A stretch of DNA of 64,000 nt from an uncultured Mediterraneibacter sp. (GTDB taxonomy: Bacteria > Bacillota > Clostridia > Lachnospirales > Lachnospiraceae), in assembly GCA_944383695.1 (NCBI GenBank), contig CALWQP010000003.1, forward strand, positions 62,001 through 126,000. The letters are read 5' to 3'. Positions 28,196 through 38,142 of this stretch are shown here, in pieces. Numbering within the stretch: the stretch's first letter is position 1; each line of letters begins with the position of its first letter. Position numbers and translations under genes: made by a program. A model generated the notes under the pieces. That model saw only the letters and a list, made by a program, of their open reading frames with translations, was not told the origin of the DNA and searched no databases.

Positions 28196-29683
28196 TTATA
28201 CTCTGAGAATCTCTTTTACTGTTTCCTCCATGTGGCCCGCATCACATTCTCTTGTATGACGAATCTGTGCACTGCGGATTTCTTCGATTGCTTTCGGGAT
28301 ATCTGTCCCGGAAATCCTGCTCAGCTCGTCGATCAAGTCAAACTCCTCTGCTGACGCATACTTTTCATCGATTGCCGTCATCACACTGTGGATGAATTTA
28401 TATGGGCTTGCCGTGGAAGCCACAAGGCACTTCCTGTCATCGCCGCTTTCCCGGCGGTACTGCGCGCACACGGATGCAGCCACCGCGGTGTGCGTATCCA
28501 TCACATAACCCATGCGACCATAAGTTGTGCGGATGGTTTCTCTGCATCCCATCTCTGTCGCAAAGCCTCCGGCAAAATCTGCCAGTTTCTCCCGCATCTC
28601 CGGCGTGATCTCATACTTTCCCTCTTCCCTCAACTGTGTCATGAGTTCCGCATTCTTCTTTGCGTCCTGTCCCGCGATCGTATAGATCAGGCGTTCCAGG
28701 TTGCTGGAGATCAGGATATCCATGGACGGAGATGATGTCAGGATGAATTCGCGGTTTCTGTCATATACGCCGGTCTGGAAGAAATCAAAGAGGACTTTGT
28801 TTTCATTGGAAGCGCAGATCAGTTTCCCGATCGGCACACCCATCTGTTTCGCATAGTATGCGGCAAGGATATTCCCGAAATTTCCTGTGGGTACTGTCAC
28901 ATTGATTTCCTCACCGGGAGTAATCTCTTCATTTTCAAGCAATTTGGCGTAAGCATATACATAATATACGATCTGCGGTACAAGACGTCCGATATTGATG
29001 GAGTTTGCTGATGAAAATTGATAGCCAGCATCAGCCAGCTCTTTTTCCAGATTTTTATTCTCAAACATCTCTTTTACGCCGCTCTGCGCATTGTCAAAAT
29101 TGCCGTGGATGGCTACAACGGAGGTATTTCCACCCTTCTGAGTTACCATCTGCAGCTCCTGGATACGGCTTACGCCGCCCTTAGGATAGAACACGATGAT
29201 CTTTGTCCCCGGTACATCCGCAAACCCGGCTAGCGCAGCTTTTCCTGTATCTCCTGATGTTGCAGCCAGGATAACGATTTCTTTTGTGATATGATTCTTC
29301 TTTGCTGCCGTGGTGAGCAGATGCGGCAGGATGGAAAGAGCCATATCTTTAAATGCGATCGTAGCTCCATGGAACAATTCCAGATGGTAAGTATCTCCCA
29401 CTTTGACCAGCGGTGCGATCGCTTCCGTATCAAACTTTGCGTCGTAAGCGCTGTTAATACAGTGCTTCAGCTCTTCTTCTGTAAAATCTGTGAGAAACTG
29501 CCTCATCACTTCATAGGCTGTCTCCTGATAAGACATGCCTTTCATTTCTTCCATTGTCACATCCAGTTTCGGGATATACTCCGGGACGAACAGCCCCCCA
29601 TCATCAGCCAGCCCTTTCAGGATCGCCTCGGACGCAGTCACTTTTTTTTCTGCATTTCTCGTACTGTTGTATAACAAATTCAT
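28196..29683 (-). CDS. thrC: Threonine synthase
   Basis: The 495-residue protein is of the long (E. coli/yeast) type. It starts with MNLLYNSTRNAEKK and has YQETAYEVMRQFL near residue 50. The PLP lysine lies in HGATIAFKDMALSILPHLL (about residue 107), and the phosphate cup is AATSGDTGKAAL. It converts O-phosphohomoserine to threonine. ATG 29683 follows GAGGGTAAAAGG. The Asp-derived pathway gene asd lies 4 kb upstream on the same strand. Confidence 0.96.
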   Translation of the reverse strand: MNLLYNSTRNAEKKVTASEAILKGLADDGGLFVPEYIPKLDVTMEEMKGMSYQETAYEVMRQFLTDFTEEELKHCINSAYDAKFDTEAIAPLVKVGDTYHLELFHGATIAFKDMALSILPHLLTTAAKKNHITKEIVILAATSGDTGKAALAGFADVPGTKIIVFYPKGGVSRIQELQMVTQKGGNTSVVAIHGNFDNAQSGVKEMFENKNLEKELADAGYQFSSANSINIGRLVPQIVYYVYAYAKLLENEEITPGEEINVTVPTGNFGNILAAYYAKQMGVPIGKLICASNENKVLFDFFQTGVYDRNREFILTSSPSMDILISSNLERLIYTIAGQDAKKNAELMTQLREEGKYEITPEMREKLADFAGGFATEMGCRETIRTTYGRMGYVMDTHTAVAASVCAQYRRESGDDRKCLVASTASPYKFIHSVMTAIDEKYASAEEFDLIDELSRISGTDIPKAIEEIRSAQIRHTRECDAGHMEETVKEILRV

Positions 29684-29771
29684 CCTTTTACCCTCTTTAA
29701 TTTTTTTCGGTTTACGATTTTCCTTGATGCCAGAATGCCCTGCCCAGCAGGCCAACCTATACTGCACCGTA

Positions 29772-31088
29772 TTATAACACAGGATCACTCCGTCTGCAAT
29801 TCTTCCTTTCCCCGCTCAGAACGATTGCCACAATTCCGCACACTGCCATCAGAACCGGATAGACCAGATATGGAATCATATCAAAAGGCGTCAGTCCTGT
29901 CAGTGTGGCTGCCGACAAAAGCTGGGCGCCATAAGGAATCAGCCCCTGTCCCACGGAAGTGAACATATCCAGCAGAGACGCGGAACGTTTCGGGTCTACT
30001 CCATATTCCTCGCTTATCTCCTTTGCGATAGGACCTGTCATCACGATGGCAACTGTATTGTTGGCAGTGCACGTATCTACAAGGAGCGCCAGAAGCGCGA
30101 TTCCTGCCTGTGCGCCTCTTTTCCCTCGTATCCTGCTTCGGATCAGCTCCAGGATAAAATGGATCCCCCCATTTGCCCTTACAAGAGACACGATGCATGC
30201 CACAATAATAGAAATCACTGTGATGTCATACATGGAGGTAACGCCGTCACCTACTACAGTAAACATTTCCGACAGGGCGATATTGCCCACACCCACTCCC
30301 ACTATAAGGGAAATCACGATGCCGCCGATAAGCACAAGAAATACATTGATCCCTATGAGCGCTCCCACTAGCACTATCACATACGGCAGAACCTCCAGCA
30401 GATTATAATTTCCGATTTCTTTGAGTTCATAACTCATTCCGCCAGTGACCCACCAGAAAAAGATCACGGTTATGACCGCTGCCGGAAGGACGATCAGAAA
30501 ATTCGCCTTAAATTTATCCTTCATCTCACATCCCTGGGTTTTGACTGCGGCAATGGTCGTATCTGAGATCATGGAAAGATTATCCCCGAACATGGCGCCG
30601 CATACCACCGCGGCAGTACAGACTGCCATGGAAAACCCTGTCTGCCTGCTGATTTCTGCCGCAATCGGTGCAAGGGCAGCGATAGTTCCCATGGACGTTC
30701 CCATGGACACGGAAATAAAGCATCCGATCACAAAGAGACCTGCCACAACGAAATGAGCCGGTATCAGGGACAGCCCCAGGTTCACTGTGCTCGTCACACC
30801 GCCCGCTGCGGTCACTGCTCCGGAGAATCCCCCCGCACAGAGGAAGATCAGGCACATCGTAATGATATTTTCCTCTCCCACGCCTCCTGCGATCAGCCTG
30901 ATCTTCTCCTGAAAGCCGACTTTCCGGTTCTGGAGGAACGCCACAAACAGGGCAATTAAAAATGCCACCACAGCAGGCATTGCATAAAAGTCATTGAACA
31001 CGATCCCCGAACCAAGGAAGATGACCAGAAAAATTCCGATAGGCAGAAGCGCTGATGCTTTTCCTTTTATCTGATTCTCACCGCACAT
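29772..31088 (-). CDS. NhaC-family Na+/H+ antiporter-like transporter
   Basis: The 438-residue polytopic protein has about 11-12 membrane segments. The central GAMFGDNLSMISDTTIAA motif is typical of NhaC-family exchangers (Na+/H+ or malate/lactate type), and a second conserved motif is VDTCTANNTVAIVMTGPIAKEIS. ATG 31088 is preceded by GAAAGG. It lies between leuD and thrC, but the 88- and 119-base gaps make a shared transcript uncertain. The transported ion cannot be fixed from sequence. Confidence 0.85.
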   Translation of the reverse strand: MCGENQIKGKASALLPIGIFLVIFLGSGIVFNDFYAMPAVVAFLIALFVAFLQNRKVGFQEKIRLIAGGVGEENIITMCLIFLCAGGFSGAVTAAGGVTSTVNLGLSLIPAHFVVAGLFVIGCFISVSMGTSMGTIAALAPIAAEISRQTGFSMAVCTAAVVCGAMFGDNLSMISDTTIAAVKTQGCEMKDKFKANFLIVLPAAVITVIFFWWVTGGMSYELKEIGNYNLLEVLPYVIVLVGALIGINVFLVLIGGIVISLIVGVGVGNIALSEMFTVVGDGVTSMYDITVISIIVACIVSLVRANGGIHFILELIRSRIRGKRGAQAGIALLALLVDTCTANNTVAIVMTGPIAKEISEEYGVDPKRSASLLDMFTSVGQGLIPYGAQLLSAATLTGLTPFDMIPYLVYPVLMAVCGIVAIVLSGERKNCRRSDPVL

Positions 31089-31207
31089 AAACTTTTTCCT
31101 TTCAATAGCTGAAAAGGGGTGCTGCGCGAGCATGCGCCGCATCCCTTTCTTTCTTCTTATTCCGGCATTGTACTCCGGACATTGAGAATCGCCGGACAGG
31201 CTTCTCT

Positions 31208-31699
31208 TTACTTTTTCTTGCTGTTTGTATAATTGACCAGACCGCCCGCTGCGATCAGCTTCTGCATGAACTCCGGGAACGGCTGCCCCTGGAATTCAGT
31301 ACCCTTTGTGCGGTTATAGATCTTTCCGCTGTCAAAATCCACCTCGACCTCATCCCCCGCATCGATTCCTTTGGCGGCCTCAGGGCACTCGATGATTGGA
31401 AGCCCGATATTGATCGCATTGCGATAGAAGATTCTCGCAAATGTCTCTGCAATGATACAGCTTACGCCCGCTGTCTTCAGACAGAGCGGGGCATGTTCTC
31501 TTGAGGAGCCGCAGCCAAAGTTCTTATTTGCCACGATCAGATCCCCCGGCTGGACCTTTTTCACAAAATCCGGGTCAATATCCACCATGGCATGGCTCGC
31601 AAGCTCTTCTGCGTCAAAAGAATTCAGATATCTCGCAGGGATGATCACGTCTGTGTCCACATTGTCCCCATATTTAAAAACATGTCCTTTTGCTCTCAT
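31208..31699 (-). CDS. leuD: 3-isopropylmalate dehydratase small subunit
   Basis: The 163-residue swivelling-domain subunit has [12 protein letters not shown] near residue 15, the substrate-binding [15 protein letters not shown] and the [17 protein letters not shown] motif. It combines with LeuC to isomerise 2- to 3-isopropylmalate in leucine synthesis. Its short, archaeal-type form suits the LeuC partner. The start codon directly follows the leuC stop, so translation is coupled. Confidence 0.93.
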   Translation of the reverse strand: MRAKGHVFKYGDNVDTDVIIPARYLNSFDAEELASHAMVDIDPDFVKKVQPGDLIVANKNFGCGSSREHAPLCLKTAGVSCIIAETFARIFYRNAINIGLPIIECPEAAKGIDAGDEVEVDFDSGKIYNRTKGTEFQGQPFPEFMQKLIAAGGLVNYTNSKKK

Positions 31700-33010
31700 C
31701 TACTTATCCCCCGCTTTCTCTGTGCTTTCCTGCTGTGCATCCGCCTTGATCTTCTCAGGATTTGCGATATATCCCGCGACCGCGCTTGCCGCCGCCACTT
31801 CCGGCGACGCCAGATAGATCAGGGAATCCACATGCCCCATACGTCCCACAAAGTTGCGGTTCGTTGTTGACACGCATTTCTCTCCAGCCGCCATGACGCC
31901 CATATGACCGCCCATGCAGGGGCCGCAGCTCGGTGTGTTCACCGCGCAGCCCGCATCGACAAAGATGTCGACAAGTCCCTCTTTGATACATTCTTTGTAA
32001 ATCTTCTGTGTGGCAGGCACCACCATGACGCGCACATCCGGATGTACGGTATGTCCTTTCAGTATCGCTGCCGCTTTTCTCATATCTTCCATACGGCCGT
32101 TGGTACAGGAACCGATGACCACCTGGTCGATCTTGATCGGTTCCATTGCTTCCACCTCGTCGATGGTCCTGGAATTTCCCGGAAGATGGGGGAATGCCAC
32201 AGTCGGACGGACTTCCGACAGATCAATGGTGATGACTTCGTCATACTGGGCGTCTTCGTCCGCCTCATAGATTGTGTAGGGTTTCTTTGAATGCTCCTTT
32301 ATGTAGGCCAAAGTCTGATCATCCACCGGGAATATCCCATTCTTTGCTCCCGCCTCGATCGCCATGTTCGCAATGGTGAAACGATCGTCCATAGACAGGT
32401 TCGCAATGCCGTCGCCTGTAAACTCCATAGACTTATACAGAGCGCCGTCCACGCCAATCTTTCCTATGATATGGATAATGATATCCTTGCCGCTTACATA
32501 TTTCCCCGGCTTTCCCGTCAGCACGAACCTGATCGCGCTGGGCACCTTGAACCAGATCTCGCCGGTGGCCATGCCGGTCGCCACATCTGTTGTGCCCATT
32601 CCTGTGGAGAATGCGCCAAGCGCCCCATATGTACAGGTGTGGGAGTCCGCGCCAATGATACATTCCCCGGCAGTGACCACTCCCGCCTCCGGAAGGATCG
32701 CATGCTCCACGCCGGACTTGCCCTGCTCGAAATACCAGGTCAGCCCCTGTTCCTTCGCATATTCACGGATCGCTTTAGAATTCTCCGCGGACTTGATATC
32801 CTTGTTTGGAGTAAAGTGGTCCGGCACAAATACGACCTTATCCTTGTCAAACACCTTATCTGACATCTGTTTGATGATCGGCAGAGCCATGGGACCGGTG
32901 ATGTCGTTCGCCATGACCACGTCAAGCTTTGCCTCGATCAGCTGCCCCGCTTCTACGGAGTCAAGGCCCGCATGAGCTGCCAGGATCTTCTGCGTCATTG
33001 TCATTCCCAT
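31700..33010 (-). CDS. leuC: 3-isopropylmalate dehydratase large subunit
   Basis: The 436-residue aconitase-fold protein has Fe-S ligand cysteines in VIGSCTNGR and [10 protein letters not shown], plus the motif [25 protein letters not shown]. It is the archaeal/clostridial type 2 subfamily (about 420 residues), shared with homoaconitases; the leucine role is the likeliest in this amino-acid block. The start follows AAAAGGAGG. It is 95 bases downstream of asd, with a hairpin between. Confidence 0.93.
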   Translation of the reverse strand: MGMTMTQKILAAHAGLDSVEAGQLIEAKLDVVMANDITGPMALPIIKQMSDKVFDKDKVVFVPDHFTPNKDIKSAENSKAIREYAKEQGLTWYFEQGKSGVEHAILPEAGVVTAGECIIGADSHTCTYGALGAFSTGMGTTDVATGMATGEIWFKVPSAIRFVLTGKPGKYVSGKDIIIHIIGKIGVDGALYKSMEFTGDGIANLSMDDRFTIANMAIEAGAKNGIFPVDDQTLAYIKEHSKKPYTIYEADEDAQYDEVITIDLSEVRPTVAFPHLPGNSRTIDEVEAMEPIKIDQVVIGSCTNGRMEDMRKAAAILKGHTVHPDVRVMVVPATQKIYKECIKEGLVDIFVDAGCAVNTPSCGPCMGGHMGVMAAGEKCVSTTNRNFVGRMGHVDSLIYLASPEVAAASAVAGYIANPEKIKADAQQESTEKAGDK

Positions 33011-33047
33011 TGAGAAAGCCTCCTTTTATGTGAAAATTCTGTGAACC

Positions 33048-33080
33048 GGGACGTAGTCATTTTGCATTTCACTACGTCCC
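33048..33080 (-). repeat. GGGAC-type hairpin between asd and leuC
   Basis: GGGACGTAGT (33048-33057) and ACTACGTCCC (33071-33080) form a perfect 10 bp stem after the asd stop, with the nearby words GGGACAGGG and TTTTTAATTGGGG. It may be a terminator or attenuator, or a REP-like element. Confidence 0.5.
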
Positions 33081-33105
33081 CAATTAAAAATCGCCCTGTC
33101 CCTTT

Positions 33106-34191
33106 TTACTTTTTTGCAATATATCCTTTTGCCGTCAGTGCCTCTGCGCACAGAACCGCTCCGCCTGCAGCCCCTCTGACTGTATTGTGTGACAGTCCGA
33201 TGAACTTGAAATCATACATGCTGTCCTCTCTCAAACGTCCGATGGATACACCCATACCGTTCTTATAGTCAACGTCTAATGTCACCTGCGGACGGTTGTC
33301 TTCCTCGAGATACTGGATAAACTGTTTCGGCGCGCTCGGAAGCTCTGCTTCCTGAGGAAATCCTTTGAAGCTGACCAGCTTTTCAATGAGCTGTTCTTTC
33401 GTCGGTTTCTTTTCAAAGTTGATGAATACTGCCGCTGTATGTCCGTTCAGCACCGGAACACGCACGCACTGGCAGGTGATCTTCGGAAGTTCTGCCTTTA
33501 CGATCTCGCCGTTTTCTACTTTCCCGAGGACACGGAGTGGCTCCAGCTCGCTCTTCTCTTCCTCGCCGCCGATAAACGGAATGATATTGCCCACCATTTC
33601 CGGCCAATCTTTGAATGTCTTTCCGGCTCCTGAGATAGCCTGATATGTGGTGACCACCAGTTCCTTCGGACCGAACTCTTTCCACGCCGCAAGACACGGA
33701 GCATAGCTCTGGATGGAGCAGTTCGGTTTTACCGCGATGAATCCGCGTGTGGTGCCGAGACGTTTTTTCTGATCCGGGATCACATCAAAGTGAGCCGCGT
33801 TGATCTCCGGCACTACCATCGGCACGTCCGGAGTCCAGCGGTGGGCGCTGTTGTTGGACACGACCGGAGTCTCTGTCTTTGCATATGCTTCCTCGATTGC
33901 TTTGATCTCATCCTTGCTCATGTCCACCGCGCTGAATACGAAATCAACGGTAGACGCCACATGTTCCACATCATTTACGTTGAGAACGACAAGGTTCTTT
34001 ACAACTTCCGGCATAGGGGTGTCCATTTTCCAGCGGTCTCCTACTGCCTCCTCATATGACTTTCCTGCGGAGCGGGGGCTTGCAGCCACTGTCACCACCT
34101 CGAACCATGGATGGTTCTCAAGCAGAGCGATAAAGCGCTGTCCCACCATTCCTGTTGCTCCTAAAATACCTACTTTTAACTTCTGATCCAT
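33106..34191 (-). CDS. asd: Aspartate-semialdehyde dehydrogenase
   Basis: The 361-residue enzyme has the NADP motif GATGMVGQRFI (about 10-20), the catalytic Cys in VKPNCSIQSYAP and the downstream His in RVPVLNGHTAAVFI. Its length and motifs match the archaeal/fungal-type Asd rather than the E. coli type. It reduces aspartyl phosphate to the semialdehyde, the branch point for threonine, methionine and lysine. It sits 96 bases after argH and may be co-transcribed with it. Confidence 0.96.
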   Translation of the reverse strand: MDQKLKVGILGATGMVGQRFIALLENHPWFEVVTVAASPRSAGKSYEEAVGDRWKMDTPMPEVVKNLVVLNVNDVEHVASTVDFVFSAVDMSKDEIKAIEEAYAKTETPVVSNNSAHRWTPDVPMVVPEINAAHFDVIPDQKKRLGTTRGFIAVKPNCSIQSYAPCLAAWKEFGPKELVVTTYQAISGAGKTFKDWPEMVGNIIPFIGGEEEKSELEPLRVLGKVENGEIVKAELPKITCQCVRVPVLNGHTAAVFINFEKKPTKEQLIEKLVSFKGFPQEAELPSAPKQFIQYLEEDNRPQVTLDVDYKNGMGVSIGRLREDSMYDFKFIGLSHNTVRGAAGGAVLCAEALTAKGYIAKK

Positions 34192-34287
34192 TTTACTCGT
34201 TCCTTTCTATTTTTATTTGTCTGTCAGAGTACCTTTGTACATCCTGCTTTTCTCTGCCATTATGCTTCCCCACGTCATCCGCGCCGC

Positions 34288-35667
34288 TTATTCCGCGCTC
34301 AGATACGCTTCCTCCTCAGCGATGACCTTCTCCATCGCCGTCTTTCCCGGCGCCCCGATGGTATTTCTCATCTCCACGCAGGTCTTCATGCTGATGGCTT
34401 CGTAGATGTCTTCTTCAAATACCGGAGAGATCGATTTGAATTCCTCCAGTGTCATATCATCCAGCGCGATCTTTTTGTCGATGCAGTATAATACTAACTG
34501 TCCTACGATCCCATGGGCGTCGCGGAAGGGTACGCCGTGATTTACCAGATAATCCGCCGCATCCGTAGCATTGGTAAATCCGTGCTTCGCGCTCTCCTCC
34601 ATACGGTCCGCATTGAATTTCATGGTCTTTATCATCCCTGTAAATAATGCCAGACATCCCTTGGTCGTGTCAATGGCATCAAATACCAGCTCTTTGTCCT
34701 CCTGCATATCCTTATTATATGCAAGCGGAATGCCTTTCATCGTTGTGAGGAGCGACATCAACGCCCCATATACTCTTCCTGTCTTACCCCGCACCAGCTC
34801 GGCGATATCCGGGTTCTTCTTCTGTGGCATGATGCTGCTTCCCGTGCTGTATGCGTCGTCAATCTCCACAAACTTATATTCATTGCAATTCCAGACAATG
34901 ACTTCTTCAGAAAAACGGCTCAGATGCATCATCACTGTGGACATTGCCGATAACAGCTCGATCAGGTAGTCCCTGTCAGAAACAGAGTCCATGCTGTTGA
35001 GGGTCGGTCCGTCAAACCCGAGCAGTTCCGCTGTGTATTCCCTGTCAAGAGGATACGTTGTTCCTGCAAGCGCGCCGGACCCCAGCGGGCAGAGGTTCAT
35101 CCTCTTATAAATATCTTTCATCCGGGACCGGTCTCTCTTAAACATCTCAAAATACGCTCCCATATGATGGGCCAGCGTGATCGGCTGTGCCTTTTGAAGA
35201 TGTGTGAAACCCGGCATGTACGTCTCTGTATTGTCTTTCATTAATTTTAAAAGCACTTCCAGAAGTTGTTTGAGAAGAGCATCCATCTCCATGATCTCAT
35301 CTCTCGTGTAGAGCTTCATGTCCAACGCCACCTGATCGTTCCGACTACGCCCGGTATGCAGCTTCTTTCCCGCGTCTCCAATGCGGTCGATAAGATTTGC
35401 CTCCACGAAACTGTGGATATCCTCATACTCGTCTGTAATCTCCAGCGTGCCGCTTTCCACATCCCTTAAGATACCCTCAAGGCCGTTTATGATCTGTTCC
35501 TTCTCCTCATCCGTCAATATCCCCTGCTTCGCGAGCATGGTCACATGCGCGATGCTGCCGCGGATATCCTGCGCATAAAAGCGCTTGTCAAAGGAGATGG
35601 AGGCATTAAAGTCGTAAACTAACTTGTCCGTTTCTTTCGTGAAACGGCCGCCCCATAACTGTGCCAT
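34288..35667 (-). CDS. argH: Argininosuccinate lyase
   Basis: The 459-residue fumarase/aspartase-superfamily protein has [14 protein letters not shown] at the start, [16 protein letters not shown] near residue 107, and the signature [25 protein letters not shown]. It splits argininosuccinate into arginine and fumarate. No argG is adjacent, so it is separated from the rest of the pathway. Its promoter has an operator-like palindrome. Confidence 0.97.
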   Translation of the reverse strand: MAQLWGGRFTKETDKLVYDFNASISFDKRFYAQDIRGSIAHVTMLAKQGILTDEEKEQIINGLEGILRDVESGTLEITDEYEDIHSFVEANLIDRIGDAGKKLHTGRSRNDQVALDMKLYTRDEIMEMDALLKQLLEVLLKLMKDNTETYMPGFTHLQKAQPITLAHHMGAYFEMFKRDRSRMKDIYKRMNLCPLGSGALAGTTYPLDREYTAELLGFDGPTLNSMDSVSDRDYLIELLSAMSTVMMHLSRFSEEVIVWNCNEYKFVEIDDAYSTGSSIMPQKKNPDIAELVRGKTGRVYGALMSLLTTMKGIPLAYNKDMQEDKELVFDAIDTTKGCLALFTGMIKTMKFNADRMEESAKHGFTNATDAADYLVNHGVPFRDAHGIVGQLVLYCIDKKIALDDMTLEEFKSISPVFEEDIYEAISMKTCVEMRNTIGAPGKTAMEKVIAEEEAYLSAE

Positions 35668-35738
35668 TTCCTTATCCTCTTTCCTGTTTTCTTAGCTGTA
35701 TGCAGATCAGAAAAACTGTCTTCTCTGCATTTCCACTT

Positions 35739-35768
35739 AGTTTATCACACTAAAGTGTGAAATGTCTA
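35739..35768 (-). promoter_or_regulatory. argH promoter with palindromic operator in the spacer
   Basis: On the minus strand TAGACA (35763-35768), an 18-base spacer and TAAACT (35739-35744). The spacer is almost entirely the palindrome TCACACT-AA-AGTGTGA (35745-35760). A repressor bound there would block RNA polymerase. The word does not match a canonical ARG box. Confidence 0.5.
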
Positions 35769-35784
35769 CTGTTTTATACAGGAA

Positions 35785-36420
35785 TTATCTAACCTGCTCC
35801 TCCCGCTCTCTCATAGAAAACTCACATCCGCAGTAGTCCTGCCTGTACAGGCCATACTCTTTTGACAGATCAATGGATCTTTTATAGCCGTTCTTTTTCT
35901 TAAAATCTGATACCAGATATTCTACGCCGTATTCCTTTCCCACACGGATTCCGATCTCGTTGAGCTTCTGCGCATTCTTCATAGGGCTGATGCTCAAAGT
36001 TGTTGTAAAAAAGTCAAATCCCCCTGCCGCAGCCTGACGCGCCGCCTCGGAAAGCCGCAGTTCATAGCATTTCATGCACCTTGCCCCACCTTCTTTCAGA
36101 TTTTCCATTCCCTCTGCCATAGCATAAAATCTCTCTTTCTCATACTTGCCTGCCAGAAAGGAAACCGGATGTTTGTATTTCATGTCACGGATCAGCTTCT
36201 GCTGTTCCAGTATCCGTTTTGTATACTCACTCTCAGGGTAGATGTTTGGGTTATAATAGAAAACCGTGATGTCAAAATACTGAGACAGATATTCCAGCAC
36301 ATAGCTGCTGCACGGAGCACAGCAGCTATGGATAAGAAGAGAGGGAACTCTCTGTTCCGATTCAAGTTCTTTTATCAGCCTGTCAAGTTCTTTCTGATAG
36401 TTTACTTTCTGTACGTTCAT
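35785..36420 (-). CDS. queH: Epoxyqueuosine reductase QueH
   Basis: The 211-residue protein has the QueH (former DUF208) cysteine pattern: LIHSCCAPCSSY near residue 30, GARCMKCYELRL near 140 and DYCGCEFS at the C-terminus. These bind an Fe-S cluster and metal. QueH reduces epoxyqueuosine to queuosine in tRNA and replaces QueG in anaerobes. ATG 36420 sits seven bases after AAAGG; the TTG two codons earlier is less likely. No other queuosine gene is nearby. Confidence 0.93.
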   Translation of the reverse strand: MNVQKVNYQKELDRLIKELESEQRVPSLLIHSCCAPCSSYVLEYLSQYFDITVFYYNPNIYPESEYTKRILEQQKLIRDMKYKHPVSFLAGKYEKERFYAMAEGMENLKEGGARCMKCYELRLSEAARQAAAGGFDFFTTTLSISPMKNAQKLNEIGIRVGKEYGVEYLVSDFKKKNGYKRSIDLSKEYGLYRQDYCGCEFSMREREEQVR

Positions 36421-36488
36421 TTTCAATCCTTTCTCCTGTATCTTTTGCTGGGGATATTATAGCACATGCTTCCCGCAATCGGAATGCC

Positions 36489-37112
36489 TCAGCTCTTGTA
36501 CATCAATTCAAGATAATCCACGATCTTCTCTTCCCCAAGGAGGCTTACGTTAAACAGCATCTGATGGGAACCGATATCGCCCCAGTCCTGTCCGGTGTGG
36601 AGTTCATAATAATACCGCCTCTCTCTGTCCGTCCGCCGGATACGCTCAGCCGCTTTCCGCTCTGTCAGATTGTAAAGTCTGGCAATCCGTTTCTTCCGGT
36701 CATCCTTATCCGCACAGATAAATACATTGATGCACTCAGCCCGGCCCTTAAGTATATAGTCCGCGCATCGGCCCACAATGATGCATGGTCCTTTCTCTGC
36801 CAGACCGCGGATGATCTCTGCTTCTGCCCGGTATACTTCTTCGTCGAAGGACTGAATGTACGATGACGCGCTGATATACTCCATATACATCCCCGGAGAT
36901 ACGGTATAATTGGCGACAAACGTATTCAGGCTGGACTCATCCACTCTCTCGGCATCCTCTTCTTTCACATCCAGAGCTTCTGCCGCCATGCTCACAAGCC
37001 TGCGGTCATAGAGCGGGATACTCAGTCTCTCTGCCAGTTTCTGGCCGATGTCCCGGCCGCCGCTCCCAAACTGCCTCCCGATCGTAATGATCTTATGTCC
37101 TGACATATTCAT
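36489..37112 (-). CDS. Cytidylate kinase-like family protein
   Basis: The 207-residue protein has a P-loop variant GRQFGSGGRDIGQKLAERL at residues 13-31 and the later GRCADYIL and RIRRTDRERRYYYE motifs, typical of the cytidylate-kinase-like family common in gut Clostridia and distinct from canonical Cmk. ATP-dependent phosphorylation is likely, but the acceptor is unproven. The start may be the ATG at 37112 or 37106; the second has better spacing from AAGGGAG. Confidence 0.85.
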   Translation of the reverse strand: MNMSGHKIITIGRQFGSGGRDIGQKLAERLSIPLYDRRLVSMAAEALDVKEEDAERVDESSLNTFVANYTVSPGMYMEYISASSYIQSFDEEVYRAEAEIIRGLAEKGPCIIVGRCADYILKGRAECINVFICADKDDRKKRIARLYNLTERKAAERIRRTDRERRYYYELHTGQDWGDIGSHQMLFNVSLLGEEKIVDYLELMYKS

Positions 37113-37316
37113 CTCTCCCTTCTCTTATATTCATATACCCATCGCATGTCTACCGCACCCGGCAGAACACTGTTTATCCTGACTTTATTATACCTCTCTT
37201 TTCCGGTGTACACAATGCTTTTCCCGCCGTTATGCTCTTGCTTCCATTGGCGGCAGGGCATACTCATACTTCTTTCCTATTCCGATCCACACCGTTTCCA
37301 TGTTTTGTATTCTTTC

Positions 37317-37343
37317 ACGCTGCCTGTATTTTTTCATACATTA
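37317..37343 (+). promoter_or_regulatory. Possible SigK/SigE-type promoter of the NitT/TauT-like ABC genes
   Basis: AC-N16-CATACATTA (37317-37318, 37335-37343) fits the SigK consensus, and CATACATT fits the SigE -10. The site lies 32 bases before the ATG. Such a short motif can occur by chance. Confidence 0.3.
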
Positions 37344-37374
37344 AATAATATACAGCACGGACGGAAGTGAACCT

Positions 37375-38142
37375 ATGAATCCAATCCTCGAACTGAATGA
37401 TGTCAGTTATTCCTATCATACACTGGATGGGGAGACAAAAGCCCTGTCCGATATTTCTTTTTCCCTTGCCCGGGGAGAATTCACTGCGGTAGTCGGTCCT
37501 TCGGGGTGCGGCAAATCTACCCTGCTTTCTCTGATCGCAGGGCTTATGAAGCCTGAGAGCGGGAGCATGACTTTAAACGGAGATCCACTGACGGAAAACT
37601 CGTCAAAAATCGGATATATGCTCCAGCATGACCATCTGTTTGAGTGGCGGACCGTATACCGCAATGTTCTCCTTGGAGCAGAGATCAACAAAGCGCTCAC
37701 ACCGGAAATAAAGGAAAGGGCAAATAAACTTCTGGAGCAGTACGGACTGAAGCGCTTCGCCCGCTCCAAACCCTCCGAACTGTCCGGGGGCATGCGCCAG
37801 AGAGCAGCTCTGATCCGCACCCTTCTGCTGGAACCGGAACTGCTGCTCCTGGATGAACCATTTTCAGCGCTGGATTATCAGACCCGGCTTACAGTGAGCG
37901 ATGACATCGGACAGATCATCCGCCGTTCCGGGAAGACGGCGCTCCTCGTCACCCATGACCTTTCCGAAGCAGTCAGCCTGTCTGACCGGGTCATCATCCT
38001 GTCAAAGCGCCCGGCTTCCATCGTGCGCATTGTCCCCATAGCGTTTGCGCTGGAAAAAGATACGCCGCTGAACCGGAGGAACGCGCCTGAGTTTAAGAAT
38101 TATTTCAATGAGATATGGAAGGAGCTGAATCACGATGAATAA
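37375..38142 (+). CDS. NitT/TauT-family ABC transporter ATPase
   Basis: The 255-residue ATPase has Walker A GPSGCGKST, the signature LSGGMRQRAA, Walker B LLLLDEPFSALDYQTR and H-loop LVTHDLSEA. The sequence places it with nitrate/taurine/thiamin-precursor importers (SsuB, TauB, ThiZ). It overlaps the permease start by eight bases. No solute-binding protein is next to the pair, so the substrate is open; riboflavin, HMP-type precursor or sulfonate would be usual for the family. Confidence 0.92.
   Translation: MNPILELNDVSYSYHTLDGETKALSDISFSLARGEFTAVVGPSGCGKSTLLSLIAGLMKPESGSMTLNGDPLTENSSKIGYMLQHDHLFEWRTVYRNVLLGAEINKALTPEIKERANKLLEQYGLKRFARSKPSELSGGMRQRAALIRTLLLEPELLLLDEPFSALDYQTRLTVSDDIGQIIRRSGKTALLVTHDLSEAVSLSDRVIILSKRPASIVRIVPIAFALEKDTPLNRRNAPEFKNYFNEIWKELNHDE

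Noticed and set aside
28196-35784. T-box riboswitches upstream of thrC, leuC, asd or argH
   Set aside because: The gaps are short and no antiterminator bulge (TGGN-type T-box) or specifier stem was seen.
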